64,000 nt of DNA from Bradyrhizobium sediminis. Its GTDB lineage: Bacteria > Pseudomonadota > Alphaproteobacteria > Rhizobiales > Xanthobacteraceae. Position numbers and translations under genes: made by a program. The notes beneath the pieces were generated by a model, which did no database searches, was not told where the DNA came from, and was given only the letters and a program-made list of their open reading frames with translations. Position 1 is the first letter of the stretch. Every line of letters starts with the position of its first letter. Below, piece by piece: positions 36,424-48,964 of the stretch. The stretch covers positions 4,288,501-4,352,500 of the forward strand of contig NZ_CP076134.1 of NCBI RefSeq assembly GCF_018736085.1, written 5' to 3'.

Positions 36424-37302
36424 ATGACAACTCCAGCCTCGCTCCTGCACCCGGACGCCTTCCTGTCGCCGCTCGCCATTGGCGAAGCGGCGCAGCGCGC
36501 GCTCGATGAGGATCTCGGCCGCGCCGGCGACATCACCTCGATCGCCACCATTCCGGAAATGACGCCGGCCCGCGCCGTCCTGATCGCGCGACAGGCCGGC
36601 GTGATCGCGGGACTGCCGCTGGCGGTGGCGACGTTCCGAAAACTGTCGCCGGATCTCCACATCCAGCCGCATTGTCGCGATGGCGCCACCGTTGCGTCAG
36701 GCGAGCATGTACTGACGATCTCGGGCTCGGCGCGCGCGGTGCTGGCGGGCGAGCGTACTGCGTTGAACTTCGTCGGCCGGCTATCCGGCATTGCTACCCT
36801 CACCGCCGATTATGTCCGCCATACCGCCGGCACCAGGATGCGGATCTGCTGCACCCGCAAGACCACGCCGGGGCTGCGCGCGCTGGAGAAATATGCGGTG
36901 CGCTGCGGCGGCGGCTTCAACCATCGCTTCGGGCTCGACGATGCGATCCTGATCAAGGACAACCACATCGCGGTCGCCGGCGGCGTGCGGCCGGTGCTGG
37001 AACGCGCGCGGGCCCATGTCGGACATCTGGTCAAGGTCGAGATCGAGGTCGATACGCTGGCGCAACTGCGCGAGGTGCTCGACACCGACCTCGCCGACGT
37101 CGTGCTATTGGACAACATGGATATCGCCACGCTGACCGAAGCAGTGACGCTCGCAAAGGGCCGCGTCGTGCTGGAGGCGTCCGGCGGCGTCACCTGGGAT
37201 TCGATTGCGAAGATCGCTGCGACCGGCGTCGACTACGCCTCGGCCGGCGCGCTGACGCATTCGGCGCCGAATTTCGACGTCGCGCTCGACATCGATGCGT
37301 GA
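36424..37302 (+). CDS. nadC: Nicotinate-nucleotide diphosphorylase (quinolinate phosphoribosyltransferase)
   Basis: Converts quinolinate and PRPP to nicotinate mononucleotide. 292 residues. [18 protein letters not shown] and [18 protein letters not shown] contain the quinolinate and PRPP contacts; [11 protein letters not shown] and the [12 protein letters not shown] motif complete the active site. Last gene of nadABC; a convergent hydrolase gene ends eight bases away. Confidence 0.95.
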   Translation: MTTPASLLHPDAFLSPLAIGEAAQRALDEDLGRAGDITSIATIPEMTPARAVLIARQAGVIAGLPLAVATFRKLSPDLHIQPHCRDGATVASGEHVLTISGSARAVLAGERTALNFVGRLSGIATLTADYVRHTAGTRMRICCTRKTTPGLRALEKYAVRCGGGFNHRFGLDDAILIKDNHIAVAGGVRPVLERARAHVGHLVKVEIEVDTLAQLREVLDTDLADVVLLDNMDIATLTEAVTLAKGRVVLEASGGVTWDSIAKIAATGVDYASAGALTHSAPNFDVALDIDA

Positions 37303-37309
37303 ATAATGG

Positions 37310-38752
37310 CTAGCGCTTCGCGCTGGCCTGCTCGGCCGAGCTTTGCGCGGCTTCGGCGAGCTTTGCGGAGATTTCCGCGGTCTGAGCGGTCGAACCCCAG
37401 CTCGGCGCCTCGCTGCCGTCGCCCCAGGCCCGCGGCCGGTAGAAGGTATGCACGCCGAACTTGTACAGTTTCTTCATCTCGTTGACCCATGACGGGCGCA
37501 CCCAATAGGCGTGGTAGTGCGTCGACTTGGCGACTTCAGGCAGCCAGAGTTGACCGTCGAGCATCGCCTTGGCGATTTTCTTGGCGCGGTCCCACATGTC
37601 GGGCTCGCGCACCACGTCGGCATTGTTGTCGCAGGCGAAGGTGAACTGACAGGCCAGATGCCGGTGCTTGTTCTGGTAGACCACCCCGCACACGGTATCC
37701 GGATATTTGCCGGAGAAGGTGCGGTTCATCACCACTTGCGCCACGGCGATCTGGCCGCGCACGGCCTCGCCGCGCGCCTCGAAGTAAACCGCTTCGGCGA
37801 GGCATTTTTCCGATTTGGCGCGCGACTTCTCGTCGAACAGGCCGAGCCGCTCGGCCGGGGTCTTGGCGCGCTGGTTGTCGGAATTGACCTCGCCCTTGGG
37901 CGCGACGCTCTCGCCGCTCTCGACCGCCTTCGACGGCTCGTCCGCCACCGTCGGCAGCGACGCCATCACCTTCATGTCCGGATCCGGCAGGGCGCCGGGC
38001 ATCACGATCATCGGTTCCTCGCCGGGCTGCCAGCGCTCGATGCTCTCGGGTGATCCTAGCGACGAACTGCCAAAGAACAGGCTGGAGGTCTTGAACGAGA
38101 AAGTGTCGCGCATCGGCGCGGGCACGACGGCGGCAACAGTGCTGGACGGACCCTTCATGTCGTCGAGCGGCTGGGCTTCGAGCGACAGCGCAACATCGTA
38201 TTGCGGCAGCGGCGGAGCGCTCAGGGCTTCCGCCAGTTCCGGATCGAGCTTCGCCGGTGCCTCGGCCGGAACGGCGTCGGCGGTCTTGGCGCCCATCACG
38301 GATGCATTCGAGGTCGACGGATCTTCGTTGGACGGCGCGGCCTCGGCGGGTGCGGGGGCAACGGGCTCGGGCGTGACGGTGACGAGGCGGTCGCCCTTCA
38401 GGGTACGGTCGACCCTGGGAAAATCGGAGGCATGATAGCGCGGCGGCGCCACTGCAAGCGGATTGCGCGTCACTGAGCCGGTGATGTCGATGCCCTGGTT
38501 GTTGAGACTGGCCAGCCGGTAGGTCGGCGCACGCGGCGCCGAGGTCCCGATCGGACGACCGAAGCTGTAGGTGGCGACCTGGATATTGCTGGCGGCGGAG
38601 AAGACGCGCTTCTGCCAGCGCTCGGCGACGCCCGGCTGCCGGGCCAGCAGTGACGCGATGTCCTGATATCCGATTTCATTCGGCAACAATGCGAAGATGC
38701 ACAGGCCGATTCCGAAGGACGCGAACCGCGCGCCCTTCGGCCGGTTACGCAT
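37310..38752 (-). CDS. SleB-like cell wall hydrolase
   Basis: About 480 residues. The N-terminus has one hydrophobic segment (FASFGIGLCIFALLPN), then a long low-complexity Pro/Ala/Ser-rich region. The C-terminal domain of about 130 residues is of the SleB/Hydrolase_2 type: LAEAVYFEARGEAVRGQIAV, AQVVMNRTF, CGVVYQNKHRHLACQFTFAC. This domain cleaves peptidoglycan glycan strands in spore germination enzymes; in rhizobia its relatives are cell-wall hydrolases. ATG 38752 (MRNRPKG) and ATG 38761 are both possible starts. Confidence 0.85.
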   Translation of the reverse strand: MRNRPKGARFASFGIGLCIFALLPNEIGYQDIASLLARQPGVAERWQKRVFSAASNIQVATYSFGRPIGTSAPRAPTYRLASLNNQGIDITGSVTRNPLAVAPPRYHASDFPRVDRTLKGDRLVTVTPEPVAPAPAEAAPSNEDPSTSNASVMGAKTADAVPAEAPAKLDPELAEALSAPPLPQYDVALSLEAQPLDDMKGPSSTVAAVVPAPMRDTFSFKTSSLFFGSSSLGSPESIERWQPGEEPMIVMPGALPDPDMKVMASLPTVADEPSKAVESGESVAPKGEVNSDNQRAKTPAERLGLFDEKSRAKSEKCLAEAVYFEARGEAVRGQIAVAQVVMNRTFSGKYPDTVCGVVYQNKHRHLACQFTFACDNNADVVREPDMWDRAKKIAKAMLDGQLWLPEVAKSTHYHAYWVRPSWVNEMKKLYKFGVHTFYRPRAWGDGSEAPSWGSTAQTAEISAKLAEAAQSSAEQASAKR

Positions 38753-38761
38753 TACTAACAT

Positions 38762-39063
38762 CGACTACGCTCACGCAACGCTTACACCGATCGAACTTCA
38801 GTACATCCGTGCAATTCGATCTTTTTTGGTGGTATCTAATTTAGGTTGCGAGGGAGTTAACCGGCGTTGCAGGCGCGATACATGCAAGAAATCGCTGCGG
38901 TTTGTGCAATGACATCGAAAACCTTGGTAAACAGCCGCTCGAACAAAGTGGTAAATATCGCGTCAACGAAAATGGTGAAGAAGGCAGGCATGCAAAACTG
39001 CTTCCGCGAGAAAATGGCCAGGAAAATCCCGGCCATTTCCGTCTCAATGGCTGTTGTTGCGTA
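38762..39063. other. Intergenic region between hydrolase and ppdK
   Basis: Contains the hydrolase promoter region and the ppdK 3' flank. No gene is supported. An inverted repeat close to the ppdK stop is listed separately as a probable terminator. Confidence 0.4.
39012..39038 (-). terminator. Probable terminator of ppdK
   Basis: AAATGGCC and GGCCATTT at 39012-39019 and 39031-39038 form a perfect 8-bp stem around an 11-base loop, about 25 bases after the ppdK stop. The minus strand continues with TTTTC, a short U-run. Confidence 0.5.
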
Positions 39064-41925
<2,862 letters not shown>

Positions 41926-42016
41926 GACTGCAAATAATCCGCGAGAGGAATGGGAGTTGCGCGCCTTACACCACTTTGGGCCGTCCCGCGCAAGCCGCGA
42001 GTTCCCGGTTTGAACG

Positions 42017-42172
42017 CTACATTCGAAGCATCTTGAACAAGCCGAGACCCGCCAAACCGATGAAGATCAGATAGATCGCGACCACGAGATTGAGGAAGCG
42101 CGGCATGATCAAAATGAGAATGCCAGCGATCAGCGCCACGATGGGCTGGATATGAGCAGCGGTGATGGTCAT
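42017..42172 (-). CDS. Small DUF3096 membrane protein
   Basis: 51 residues with two hydrophobic stretches (IVALIAGILILIMPRFLNLV and AIYLIFIGLAGLGLF) and PIVALIAGILILI, the pattern of DUF3096 proteins. ATG 42172 is preceded by GGAGAG at a good distance. Function unknown. The longer frame upstream has no coding character. Confidence 0.75.
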   Translation of the reverse strand: MTITAAHIQPIVALIAGILILIMPRFLNLVVAIYLIFIGLAGLGLFKMLRM

Positions 42173-42411
42173 TGAAATCTCTCCGGATGGCGGCTGAAGG
42201 GGAAAATCGAATCGAGGCGGGGATTTTACCCTGCGGCACGGTTCCACGATAGGAGACGCAGGTTCCTTCAACCGGTTCCGGCGCTCACAAAAAATGCCGA
42301 AAATTGCAGCGGTGAACTTCCGTCTTTCTCCGGAACAATGCCGCGCGCGATGAATTGGGTGGGATTGCGCGCTGTGCAAAGCCAGCGTGCATCACGTCGG
42401 AAGGAGTTGTC

Positions 42412-42774
42412 ATGCGGAACAAAGTACTTGCCATTGCCGCCATCGCGGGCGCCCTCGGCGCACCGGTCGCGGCGCAGGCGCAGAGCGAAATCACGACGGG
42501 CGTCGTTCGCGGCGGCACCGTGATCATCAACGACGCCGACGGCATCGCCGTCGATCGGCGCCCGGCGTTCCGCGAATATGTCATTCGCGAGCGCGTGCCG
42601 ACCTACACCATCCCGGATCGCGTGGTGGTCGGCGGTATCCTGCCGGAAGCCGGCATCACCTATTACGACGTGCCGCAGACCTATGGCACGACGCGCTATC
42701 GCTACACCGTGGTGAACGGCCGGACCGTGCTGGTCGAGCCGCGCAGCCGCCGCATCGTTCAGGTGGTCGATTAG
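42412..42774 (+). CDS. Exported DUF1236-like protein
   Basis: 120 residues with a signal peptide (MRNKVLAIAAIAGALGAPVAAQAQ). The mature part has YVIRERVPTYTIPDRVVVGG and ends PRSRRIVQVVD, the DUF1236 pattern common in Bradyrhizobium, where several copies are usual. Ribosome-binding site AAGGAG at 42401-42406 fixes the start. A strong terminator follows. Confidence 0.8.
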   Translation: MRNKVLAIAAIAGALGAPVAAQAQSEITTGVVRGGTVIINDADGIAVDRRPAFREYVIRERVPTYTIPDRVVVGGILPEAGITYYDVPQTYGTTRYRYTVVNGRTVLVEPRSRRIVQVVD

Positions 42775-42833
42775 AGTTGGGATCGCCCGAACGACTTGTC
42801 CGGAGAGCCGCAGCGGCGCTTTTTCGGACATCA

Positions 42834-42874
42834 AGGCCCCGTCCGGTCTCCCCCGCCGGACGGGGCTTTTGGTT
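42834..42874 (+). terminator. Rho-independent terminator
   Basis: GGCCCCGTCCGG and CCGGACGGGGCTTTT form a 10-11 bp stem around TCTCCCCCG, followed by TTTTGGTTTT. It lies 60 bases after the DUF1236-like gene. Confidence 0.85.
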
Positions 42875-42967
42875 TTGTGCGTTTCGGCTTGAGCGCGCAC
42901 ATTCCTGAACGATGAGGCTGCCCCCGGATTCCTCAACTGGTGATGCGAGCGCGATAGAGATTCATCG

Positions 42968-43071
42968 GTCGTCGCCCGGCTTGACCGGGCGATCCAGTAC
43001 GCCGCGGCCTTTCAGTTGAACACGACTGTCTCTGGAATACTGGGTCGCCCGGTCGACCGGGCGATGACGGT
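42968..43071. repeat. Palindromic interspersed repeat, family C
   Basis: Hairpins CGCCCGGCTTGACCGGGCG and CGCCCGGTCGACCGGGCG frame the same spacer boxes (GATCCAGTACGCCGC, GGAATACTGGGTCGCC) as at 17209-17312. The two copies share most of their length. Confidence 0.85.
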
Positions 43072-43149
43072 TGGTGGATGAGCGCGTGCCTGCGCAATAA
43101 GCGTCAGTGGATTCAAGTTTCAAACAGCGCGTTCACATAAACGCAGCTT

Positions 43150-43460
43150 CGCGATCTCGCGGCGGATTTCGCCCGAGCTTTGCTTTCGAATTTTCCTCAA
43201 CCCTCCAATCAGAGGGCGCAGGGAAGACCGGGTGCGCGCTGCACCCGCGGTCTCGCGTGCAAATGCACATAGAGAACACGCACACGAGCATACAGGTTCA
43301 GCGGAGGCAATCCGGCCTTCCCTGCGCAATGGCTTTACGGCTTACTCCGCGCTCTTGTGTCCGCAAAATCTGCCAGAATGTGCGAACGGGCGGTTCTCAC
43401 CAACCGCCCGTCGCTGGATCTGAGCCCGTTCGTGCTCGAAGGCTGTTAGAGCCTGCCGGG
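43150..43460. repeat. Probable long non-coding repeat of Bradyrhizobium type
   Basis: A 300-base stretch with no credible gene. Its translated reading (SEGAGKTGCALHPRSRVQ) is one I recall as a frequent spurious ORF in Bradyrhizobium genomes, which suggests a dispersed repeat of which this is one copy. Only one copy is in the window, so the call rests on memory of the family. It sits between repeats at 42968-43071 and 43502-43624. Confidence 0.4.
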
Positions 43461-43501
43461 GAGCGCTGATGGTATCGCTTTCGCTCCGCCCATCCTAAGC
43501 A

Positions 43502-43624
43502 GTGTCGTCCCTGCGAACGCAGGGACCCATACGCCGCGGCTTCGCATTTTTGCGCAGACTGGTCGACGCCTTTGTCACAATCGGCGACTGGGATTATGGG
43601 TCCCTGCGTTCGCAGGGAAGACAC
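43502..43624. repeat. Long inverted repeat, family B
   Basis: GTGTCGTCCCTGCGAACGCA and GGGACCCAT at the left pair with ATGGGTCCC and TGCGTTCGCAGGGAAGACAC at the right, almost perfectly over about 28 bases, with a central spacer of about 65 bases. The outer design matches the repeat at 14417-14547. Confidence 0.85.
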
Positions 43625-43702
43625 CGTGACGCACGAAAGCAGCGCAACGTACAAGCTACAATGCGATGAGCGCAATCGCGTTCACGCGGAGATGACGGGA
43701 CT

Positions 43703-44190
43703 CAATCCTGGATCTTGGAAAAATCCGCCACCGCGCGCGTGGCGGCGCGGATCTCATTCAACAGCTTCGGGCGATTTTCGCGAACCTTGGCGTCGTCGTC
43801 ATTGACCTTGACCTTGTCGAAGAGCGCATCCACCGCCGGCCGCAATTTCGCCATCGCGCTCATCGCAGCGGCGAAGTCTTCTCTTGCAACCGCAGCGCCG
43901 GCTTCCGACTTCACCTGACCGATCGCCTTCTCGAGAGCCTTCTCCTCATCGAGAGAGTAGAGAGCAACGATCGGCGCGCCGTCATAGGCCTTGCTGTCCT
44001 TCTTCTCCTCGATGCGCAGGATGTTCGCGGCGCGCTTGGTGCCGGCGAGCAGGTTCTTGCCGTCGTCGCTATCGAGAAATTTGCCGAGCGCCTCGACGTG
44101 GCGGACTACCCATCAACAGATCGTCCTGGCCTTCGAGAGCGAATACAGCGTCGACGAGATCGTGGCGTGCGCCCTAGTCGTTCTCTCCAG
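43703..44190 (-). pseudogene. Second, decayed copy of the glyS 3' end
   Basis: The minus strand reads as the C-terminal ~160 codons of Gly[21 protein letters not shown], then [14 protein letters not shown], to the same final FSKIQD. It differs from the intact gene by scattered substitutions (roughly a tenth of positions) and falls apart beyond about 44100, where only patches can be aligned (for example around 44150-44180 against 45445-45470). Similarity also covers about 20 bases after the stop (GATGACGG). No start or upstream part exists. Confidence 0.85.
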
Positions 44191-44197
44191 ACGCCCA

Positions 44198-44755
44198 TTA
44201 ACTCGCTAACCCATTGCCGTTTTGAATCGAGCAACTCGATCCCGTCACGGTCAACGACAAGTATTCGCGCACGACCCCATCGAGCCCTTTGCGCTTGATG
44301 ACACCGCCGTTTTCTCTGCCGTGAGTCACGGCAAGCGTGCAGCTCGAGAAGCTCGGATCGAAGGTCGCGACCGCGCGCATCGCGCCCGATCCTCCAGCGC
44401 CGCTGTAGCCCCGATTGGCGACGAGCGCGTTGCCCTCAAATCGCATCCCTCTGGCTTCGCCCATTTTGGTATTCCTCGCATTTGGGTCAGCATCTCCAAC
44501 TTGCGTCCGGCTGCCCGCCGATCGTGACGAGCGCTCGAACAGTCGGCCCAAAGAGCTGATGTAGATAATGTACCTGATACTGGAGTTTACCTGCCTTTCC
44601 TTTCCGTCAGAGCTGCGCTGAACAGATTGCGTGGTCCAACTAAGGGTCACCGTCTTGTTCAGGAGTTGTTGCGGTACGGCGATGGCTGGAGCCGATCCCA
44701 TCCAAACGGTGCCGACGAAAACGATAACGCCCATGGCTGAACGGGCTGAACTCAT
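44198..44755 (-). CDS. Exported protein of unknown function between glyS ends
   Basis: 185 residues from ATG 44755, with a signal peptide (MSSARSAMGVIVFVGTVWMG to SAPAIA). The mature part is rich in Ser, Thr and Gly, suggests a beta-rich secreted protein, and has two cysteines near the end (SSCTLAVTHG, GSSCSIQNG). No domain recognised. It is located between the intact glyS 3' end and the decayed copy, so it probably arrived with that rearrangement. Confidence 0.6.
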   Translation of the reverse strand: MSSARSAMGVIVFVGTVWMGSAPAIAVPQQLLNKTVTLSWTTQSVQRSSDGKERQVNSSIRYIIYISSLGRLFERSSRSAGSRTQVGDADPNARNTKMGEARGMRFEGNALVANRGYSGAGGSGAMRAVATFDPSFSSCTLAVTHGRENGGVIKRKGLDGVVREYLSLTVTGSSCSIQNGNGLAS

Positions 44756-44985
44756 TTGAACCTCCCAGTCGCGAACTCGGCAAGCGCCGAGATTGATGTT
44801 AGCTGGCTCGTGCCTCGGTCTGGAATCGATAAATGAAAGGTCACCTGAAGACAATCCAATCCCTCATGTCCGTTCCGGGTCAATCGCGTCGGCTTGACCA
44901 TCTCCCGGTGACTTCCGGGTTACCCCAGAACGCTGACATGGCATTTCTACGTTGTGAACCGGCCTCGCGCGGGATGACGGCCCAC

Positions 44986-47097
44986 CTAATCCTGTATCTT
45001 CGAAAAATCCGCCACCGCGCGCGTGGCGGCGCGGATCTCATTCAACAGCTTCAGGCGATTTTCGCGAACCTTGGCGTCGTCGTCATTGACCTTGACCTTG
45101 TCGAAGAACGCATCGACCGCCGGCCGCAATTTCGCCATCGCGCTCATCGCCGCGGCGAAGTCTTCTCTTCCAACCGCAGCGCCGGCTTCCGTCTTCACCC
45201 GGCCGATCGCTTTCGCCAGCGTCTTCTCTTCGTCGAGAGAATAGAGCGCAGCATCCGGCGCACCGTCATAGGCCTTGCCGTCCTTCTTCTCCTCGATGCG
45301 CAGAATGTTCGCCGCACGCTTGGTGCCGGCGAGCAGGTTCTTGCCGTCATCGCTATCGAGAAATCTACCGAGCGCTTCGACGCGACGGACAACGGATAGC
45401 AGCCCAACCTCTTTGCCACCAAGCCCAACCACGGCCTCCACAAGATCATGTCGCGCGCCTTGGTCGCGAAGCTGAACGGTAAGGCGATCCTCGAAGAAAC
45501 GTTGGAATGAATCGCCGATTTCGGAAATCGCTCCATCGGAAAGATCTGCACGAACTCTCTTGATGTGCTTTTCGAGAAGACCGCGAGGATACAAATCAAT
45601 TCCGCGTTCGATCGCTATTCGGATTACACCCAACGCCGCTCTGCGCAATGCGTATGGGTCCTTACTCCCGGTCGGCTTTTCGTCGATCGCCCAGAAGCCC
45701 ACCAGCGTGTCGATCTTGTCGGCGAGAGCCACAGCTATCGAAACCGGATCGATTGGCACGCGATCATTCGGCCCCTGCGGCTTGTAATGTTCCTCGCTAG
45801 CTGCGGCGACTGAGGCATCCTCTCCTTGCGCCAGCGCATAGTATTTTCCCATTAGCCCCTGTAGTTCGGGAAATTCACCAACCATTTCCGTCAGCAGGTC
45901 GGCTTTTGCTAAGTGAGCTGCGCGCTTCGCCTTCTCGGTATCGGCTTTGGCAAACTGTGCCATCTCCACAGCCGCAATCTCGATCCGCTTTATGCGCTCA
46001 CCCTGCGTTCCCAGCTTCTCATGAAACACGATGCCGTCGAATTTCGGTAGCCGGTTCTCCAGCTTAGTCTTGACGTCGGACTCGTAGAAGAACTTCGCGT
46101 CGGACAACCGCGCGCGGATCACGCGCTCGTTGCCGGCGATGATGGCCTTGCCGCCATCGGACGCCTCGATGTTGGCGGTGAGGATAAACTTGTTGGTCAA
46201 CTTTCCCGTTTTGGGATCGCTGACCACAAAACACTTCTGGTTGTTGCGGATGGTGGCGCGGATCACCTCGCCCGGGATCGACAGGAATTCCTCATCGAAC
46301 GCCCCCATCAGCACCACGGGCCATTCGACGAGCCCTGCGACCTCGTCGAGAAGCACCTGGTCCTCGACCAGCTCGAAGCCTTGCGCGAACGCCAGTTGGC
46401 TGGCGTCGGTCAGGATGGCGTCCTTGCGGCGCTGCGGATCGAGCACGACCTTGGCATCCAACAGCTTCGCCTCGTAATCCTCGAAGCGGCGCACTTCCAT
46501 CGCCGCCGGCGCCATGAAGCGGTGGCCTGATGTGGTCTGGCCGGCCTCGATGCCGTCGACGGCAAATTTCACGACGTCGGGTGCTTCGGTCTCGAGGCCG
46601 AAGGTCGCGACGATTGAATGCAGCGGCCGCACCCAGCTCAGCGCGCCCGATCGCGCCGAACGTTCGCCCCAGCGCATCGATTTCGGCCACGGAAAGGTCC
46701 GGATGATGACCGGCAGCATATCGGCGAGCACGTCGAGCGTGGCGCGGCCGGGCTTCTCGATCAGCGCGACGTAGAAATCGCCCTTCTTCGGATCGCGCTG
46801 GATCTTGGCTTCGTCGAGCGACTTGAGCCCGGTCGCTTTCAGGAAGCCCTGCACCGCCGCCTCCGGCCCGCCGACGCGCGGGCCCTTGCGCTCTTCTTTC
46901 AAGTCCGACTGCCGCGCGGGAATGCCGTGCACCGTCAGCGTCAGCCGCCGCGGCGTCGCGAAGGCTTTTGCACCTTCGTAGACCAGACCTTCGGCGACGA
47001 GTTTGTCCGTCACCATGCGGCGCAGGTCTTCGGCCGCCTTCGCCTGCATGCGCGCGGGAATTTCTTCGGAGAACAATTCGAGCAGAAGATCGGGCAT
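44986..47097 (-). CDS. glyS: Glycyl-tRNA synthetase beta subunit
   Basis: Large subunit of the alpha2-beta2 bacterial glycyl-tRNA synthetase, 703 residues. The N-terminus [18 protein letters not shown] is characteristic; [16 protein letters not shown] and the C-terminal DALR-type anticodon region ([20 protein letters not shown]) are also typical. Its alpha partner glyQ is upstream on the same strand, but a DUF559 gene with flanking repeats is wedged between them. The last ~160 codons are duplicated at 43703-44190. Confidence 0.97.
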   Translation of the reverse strand: MPDLLLELFSEEIPARMQAKAAEDLRRMVTDKLVAEGLVYEGAKAFATPRRLTLTVHGIPARQSDLKEERKGPRVGGPEAAVQGFLKATGLKSLDEAKIQRDPKKGDFYVALIEKPGRATLDVLADMLPVIIRTFPWPKSMRWGERSARSGALSWVRPLHSIVATFGLETEAPDVVKFAVDGIEAGQTTSGHRFMAPAAMEVRRFEDYEAKLLDAKVVLDPQRRKDAILTDASQLAFAQGFELVEDQVLLDEVAGLVEWPVVLMGAFDEEFLSIPGEVIRATIRNNQKCFVVSDPKTGKLTNKFILTANIEASDGGKAIIAGNERVIRARLSDAKFFYESDVKTKLENRLPKFDGIVFHEKLGTQGERIKRIEIAAVEMAQFAKADTEKAKRAAHLAKADLLTEMVGEFPELQGLMGKYYALAQGEDASVAAASEEHYKPQGPNDRVPIDPVSIAVALADKIDTLVGFWAIDEKPTGSKDPYALRRAALGVIRIAIERGIDLYPRGLLEKHIKRVRADLSDGAISEIGDSFQRFFEDRLTVQLRDQGARHDLVEAVVGLGGKEVGLLSVVRRVEALGRFLDSDDGKNLLAGTKRAANILRIEEKKDGKAYDGAPDAALYSLDEEKTLAKAIGRVKTEAGAAVGREDFAAAMSAMAKLRPAVDAFFDKVKVNDDDAKVRENRLKLLNEIRAATRAVADFSKIQD

Positions 47098-47102
47098 TGG
47101 CT

Positions 47103-47152
47103 CTACTCCCCTCCCCCCGCTTGCGGCGGGGAGGGGTCGGGGGTGGGGGGTC
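47103..47152. repeat. Palindromic repeat, left copy flanking DUF559 gene (family D)
   Basis: CTCCCCTCCCCCCGC, TTGC and GGCGGGGAGGGG, followed by TCGGGGGTGGGGGG. Read on the minus strand its outer 26 bases are identical to the right copy at 47511-47575, so the two form an inverted pair. It encodes the end of the DUF559 protein. Confidence 0.85.
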
Positions 47153-47510
47153 TATCCGCGTTGATCGCTGTGTCGATCGCCGCAAGAACGCCCGACATAT
47201 TTCCCAGCACGTCGTTATTCCAGAACCTCAGAACACGATAGCCTTCGGAGGCTAGACAGGATGTCCGCCGATTATCCGCAATGTTATCGGAATGCTGCCC
47301 GCCATCCACTTCAATAACCATTCTGAGCTGATGGCTGGCGAAGTCGGCGAAGTAGGGACCGATCGTCGCCTGACGCCGAAAGTGATGCTGCTTGAAGGGA
47401 GGTTGCCGCAAATGTTGCCAGAGCTTCTTTTCGGCTTCGGTCGCATCACGACGCAAAGCTCTCGCACGTGGAACGCGTTTGTCGACGGCACGCGGCGTCC
47501 TCTGTGGCAT
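47103..47510 (-). CDS. DUF559 (Vsr/PD-(D/E)XK-like) endonuclease-domain protein
   Basis: 135 residues from ATG 47510. The pattern [20 protein letters not shown], then [30 protein letters not shown] and [13 protein letters not shown] is the DUF559 fold, related to Vsr mismatch endonucleases; the acidic residues in DFA and IEVDGGQH are candidate metal ligands. The C-terminal [15 protein letters not shown] is encoded by the flanking palindromic repeat. The start codon touches the other copy of that repeat. It separates glyQ from glyS. Activity and target are unknown. Confidence 0.8.
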   Translation of the reverse strand: MPQRTPRAVDKRVPRARALRRDATEAEKKLWQHLRQPPFKQHHFRRQATIGPYFADFASHQLRMVIEVDGGQHSDNIADNRRTSCLASEGYRVLRFWNNDVLGNMSGVLAAIDTAINADRPPTPDPSPPQAGGGE

Positions 47511-47575
47511 CCACCCCCCACCCCCGACCCCTCCCCGCCACGCGCTTCGCGCGCGGGGGGAGAGGAGCAGGTCCG
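47511..47575. repeat. Palindromic repeat, right copy flanking DUF559 gene (family D)
   Basis: CCACCCCCCACCCCCGACCC begins it; the stem CCCCTCCCCGCC pairs with CGGGGGGAGAGGAG across an ACGCGCTTCGCGCG loop. It starts on the base next to the DUF559 start codon and is an inverted copy of the repeat at 47103-47152. Confidence 0.85.
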
Positions 47576-47611
47576 TGCTCGCTGAAATACTCAATTCCAA
47601 AATCGCTTTTC

Positions 47612-48544
47612 TCACGAAGCCCTGCCCGCTTCGGTATGCACCCAGGCTTCGCCGCAGGCTTTTGCCAGTTCGCGCACGCGCATGATGTAGCTCTGCCGCT
47701 CCGTCACTGAAATCACGCCGCGGGCATCGAGCAGGTTGAAGACGTGGCTCGCCTTGATGCACTGGTCATAGGCCGGCAGCGCCATCAAATGCGCCTCGCG
47801 CTTGCCGTCCTTCCAGCCCGCATCGAGATATTTCTTGCAGGCTTCCTCGGCCATCTTGAACTGCTCGAACAGCATCACGGTGTCGGCATGTTCGAAGTTG
47901 TGCCGCGAATATTCCTGCTCGGCCTGGAAGAACACCTCGCGATAGCTGACTTTCTCGTCGCCCTCGCGGCCGTTGAAGTTGAGGTCCATGATGCGGTCGA
48001 CACCCTGCAGATAGCAGGCGAGCCGTTCCAGCCCGTAGGTGAGTTCGCCCGCGACCGGCGCGCATTCGACGCCGGCGACCTGCTGGAAATAGGTGAACTG
48101 CGACACTTCCATGCCGTCGCACCAGCATTCCCAGCCCAGCCCCCAGGCGCCGAGCGTCGGGCTTTCCCAGTCGTCCTCGACGAAGCGGATGTCGTGCAGC
48201 GCGGAGTCGATACCGATCGCTTTCAGCGATTTCAGATAGAGTTCCTGAATGTCTAAAGGCGACGGCTTCAGGATCACCTGGTACTGGTAATAATGCTGCA
48301 GCCGGTTGGGATTTTCGCCGTAGCGGCCGTCCTTCGGCCGCCGCGACGGCTGCACATAGGCCGCGTTCCAGCGCTTCGGCCCGAGCGCGCGCAACGTGGT
48401 CGCGGGGTGAAAGGTGCCGGCGCCGACCTCCATGTCATAGGGCTGCAGGATCACGCAGCCGTAATCCGCCCAATAGCGCTGCAGCGTCAGGATCAGTCCC
48501 TGGAACGAGCGTTCCGGGCGCATGTGGGCAGGTATGGCGTCCAT
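47612..48544 (-). CDS. glyQ: Glycyl-tRNA synthetase alpha subunit
   Basis: Catalytic alpha subunit, 310 residues. The N-terminal [40 protein letters not shown] and the [20 protein letters not shown] segment are diagnostic. With glyS it charges tRNA-Gly. The C-terminus runs to [13 protein letters not shown]. The gene normally adjoins glyS; here about 500 bases intervene. Confidence 0.97.
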   Translation of the reverse strand: MDAIPAHMRPERSFQGLILTLQRYWADYGCVILQPYDMEVGAGTFHPATTLRALGPKRWNAAYVQPSRRPKDGRYGENPNRLQHYYQYQVILKPSPLDIQELYLKSLKAIGIDSALHDIRFVEDDWESPTLGAWGLGWECWCDGMEVSQFTYFQQVAGVECAPVAGELTYGLERLACYLQGVDRIMDLNFNGREGDEKVSYREVFFQAEQEYSRHNFEHADTVMLFEQFKMAEEACKKYLDAGWKDGKREAHLMALPAYDQCIKASHVFNLLDARGVISVTERQSYIMRVRELAKACGEAWVHTEAGRAS

Positions 48545-48665
48545 AGGCAGAATCGGTCTCGCGAGGGGGGCTTGAAGCGCGCGGGACCGTATCGGCGGCG
48601 GCCAAGGGAATCAAGGCGATGTCGGAGCCCCGACACCGCCAAACCCGGCGAAAAATCAGATCGAT

Positions 48666-48878
48666 TCAGCCCGGGCGGTAGGCGCCGGTGTTGGGGTCCC
48701 GCCGCAGCGTCGGAATCTCGTTCGCGCGGGCAGCCTCGGCGACCCGCGCCAGCCGGGCCTCTTCCAATTCCCTGTTGACCCTCTGGGCGGCCTTGTAGGC
48801 CCAGCGGACCACGGCCAGCCCACCCAGGGCGCCCGCGAATGCAATCAGCGGCGGCATCGGTCGATCCTTGTCGTTCAT
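48666..48878 (-). CDS. Small membrane-anchored protein of unknown function
   Basis: 70 residues. One N-terminal hydrophobic segment (PLIAFAGALGGLAVVRWAY) is followed by a charged helix (AQRVNRELEEARLARVAEAARAN) and a conserved-looking end (PTLRRDPNTGAYRPG). Found in this style upstream of glyQ in Bradyrhizobiaceae. Start ATG 48878; the longer frame upstream overlaps the end of sppA. Confidence 0.65.
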   Translation of the reverse strand: MNDKDRPMPPLIAFAGALGGLAVVRWAYKAAQRVNRELEEARLARVAEAARANEIPTLRRDPNTGAYRPG

Positions 48879-48964
48879 ACGTCGCGCCCCGCTGATATTG
48901 TCGCGCAAGCCGGCCTTTGCCGCAATCGCCTTATCCGGGACCAAATGGCGCGGGGTAGTCGGCC

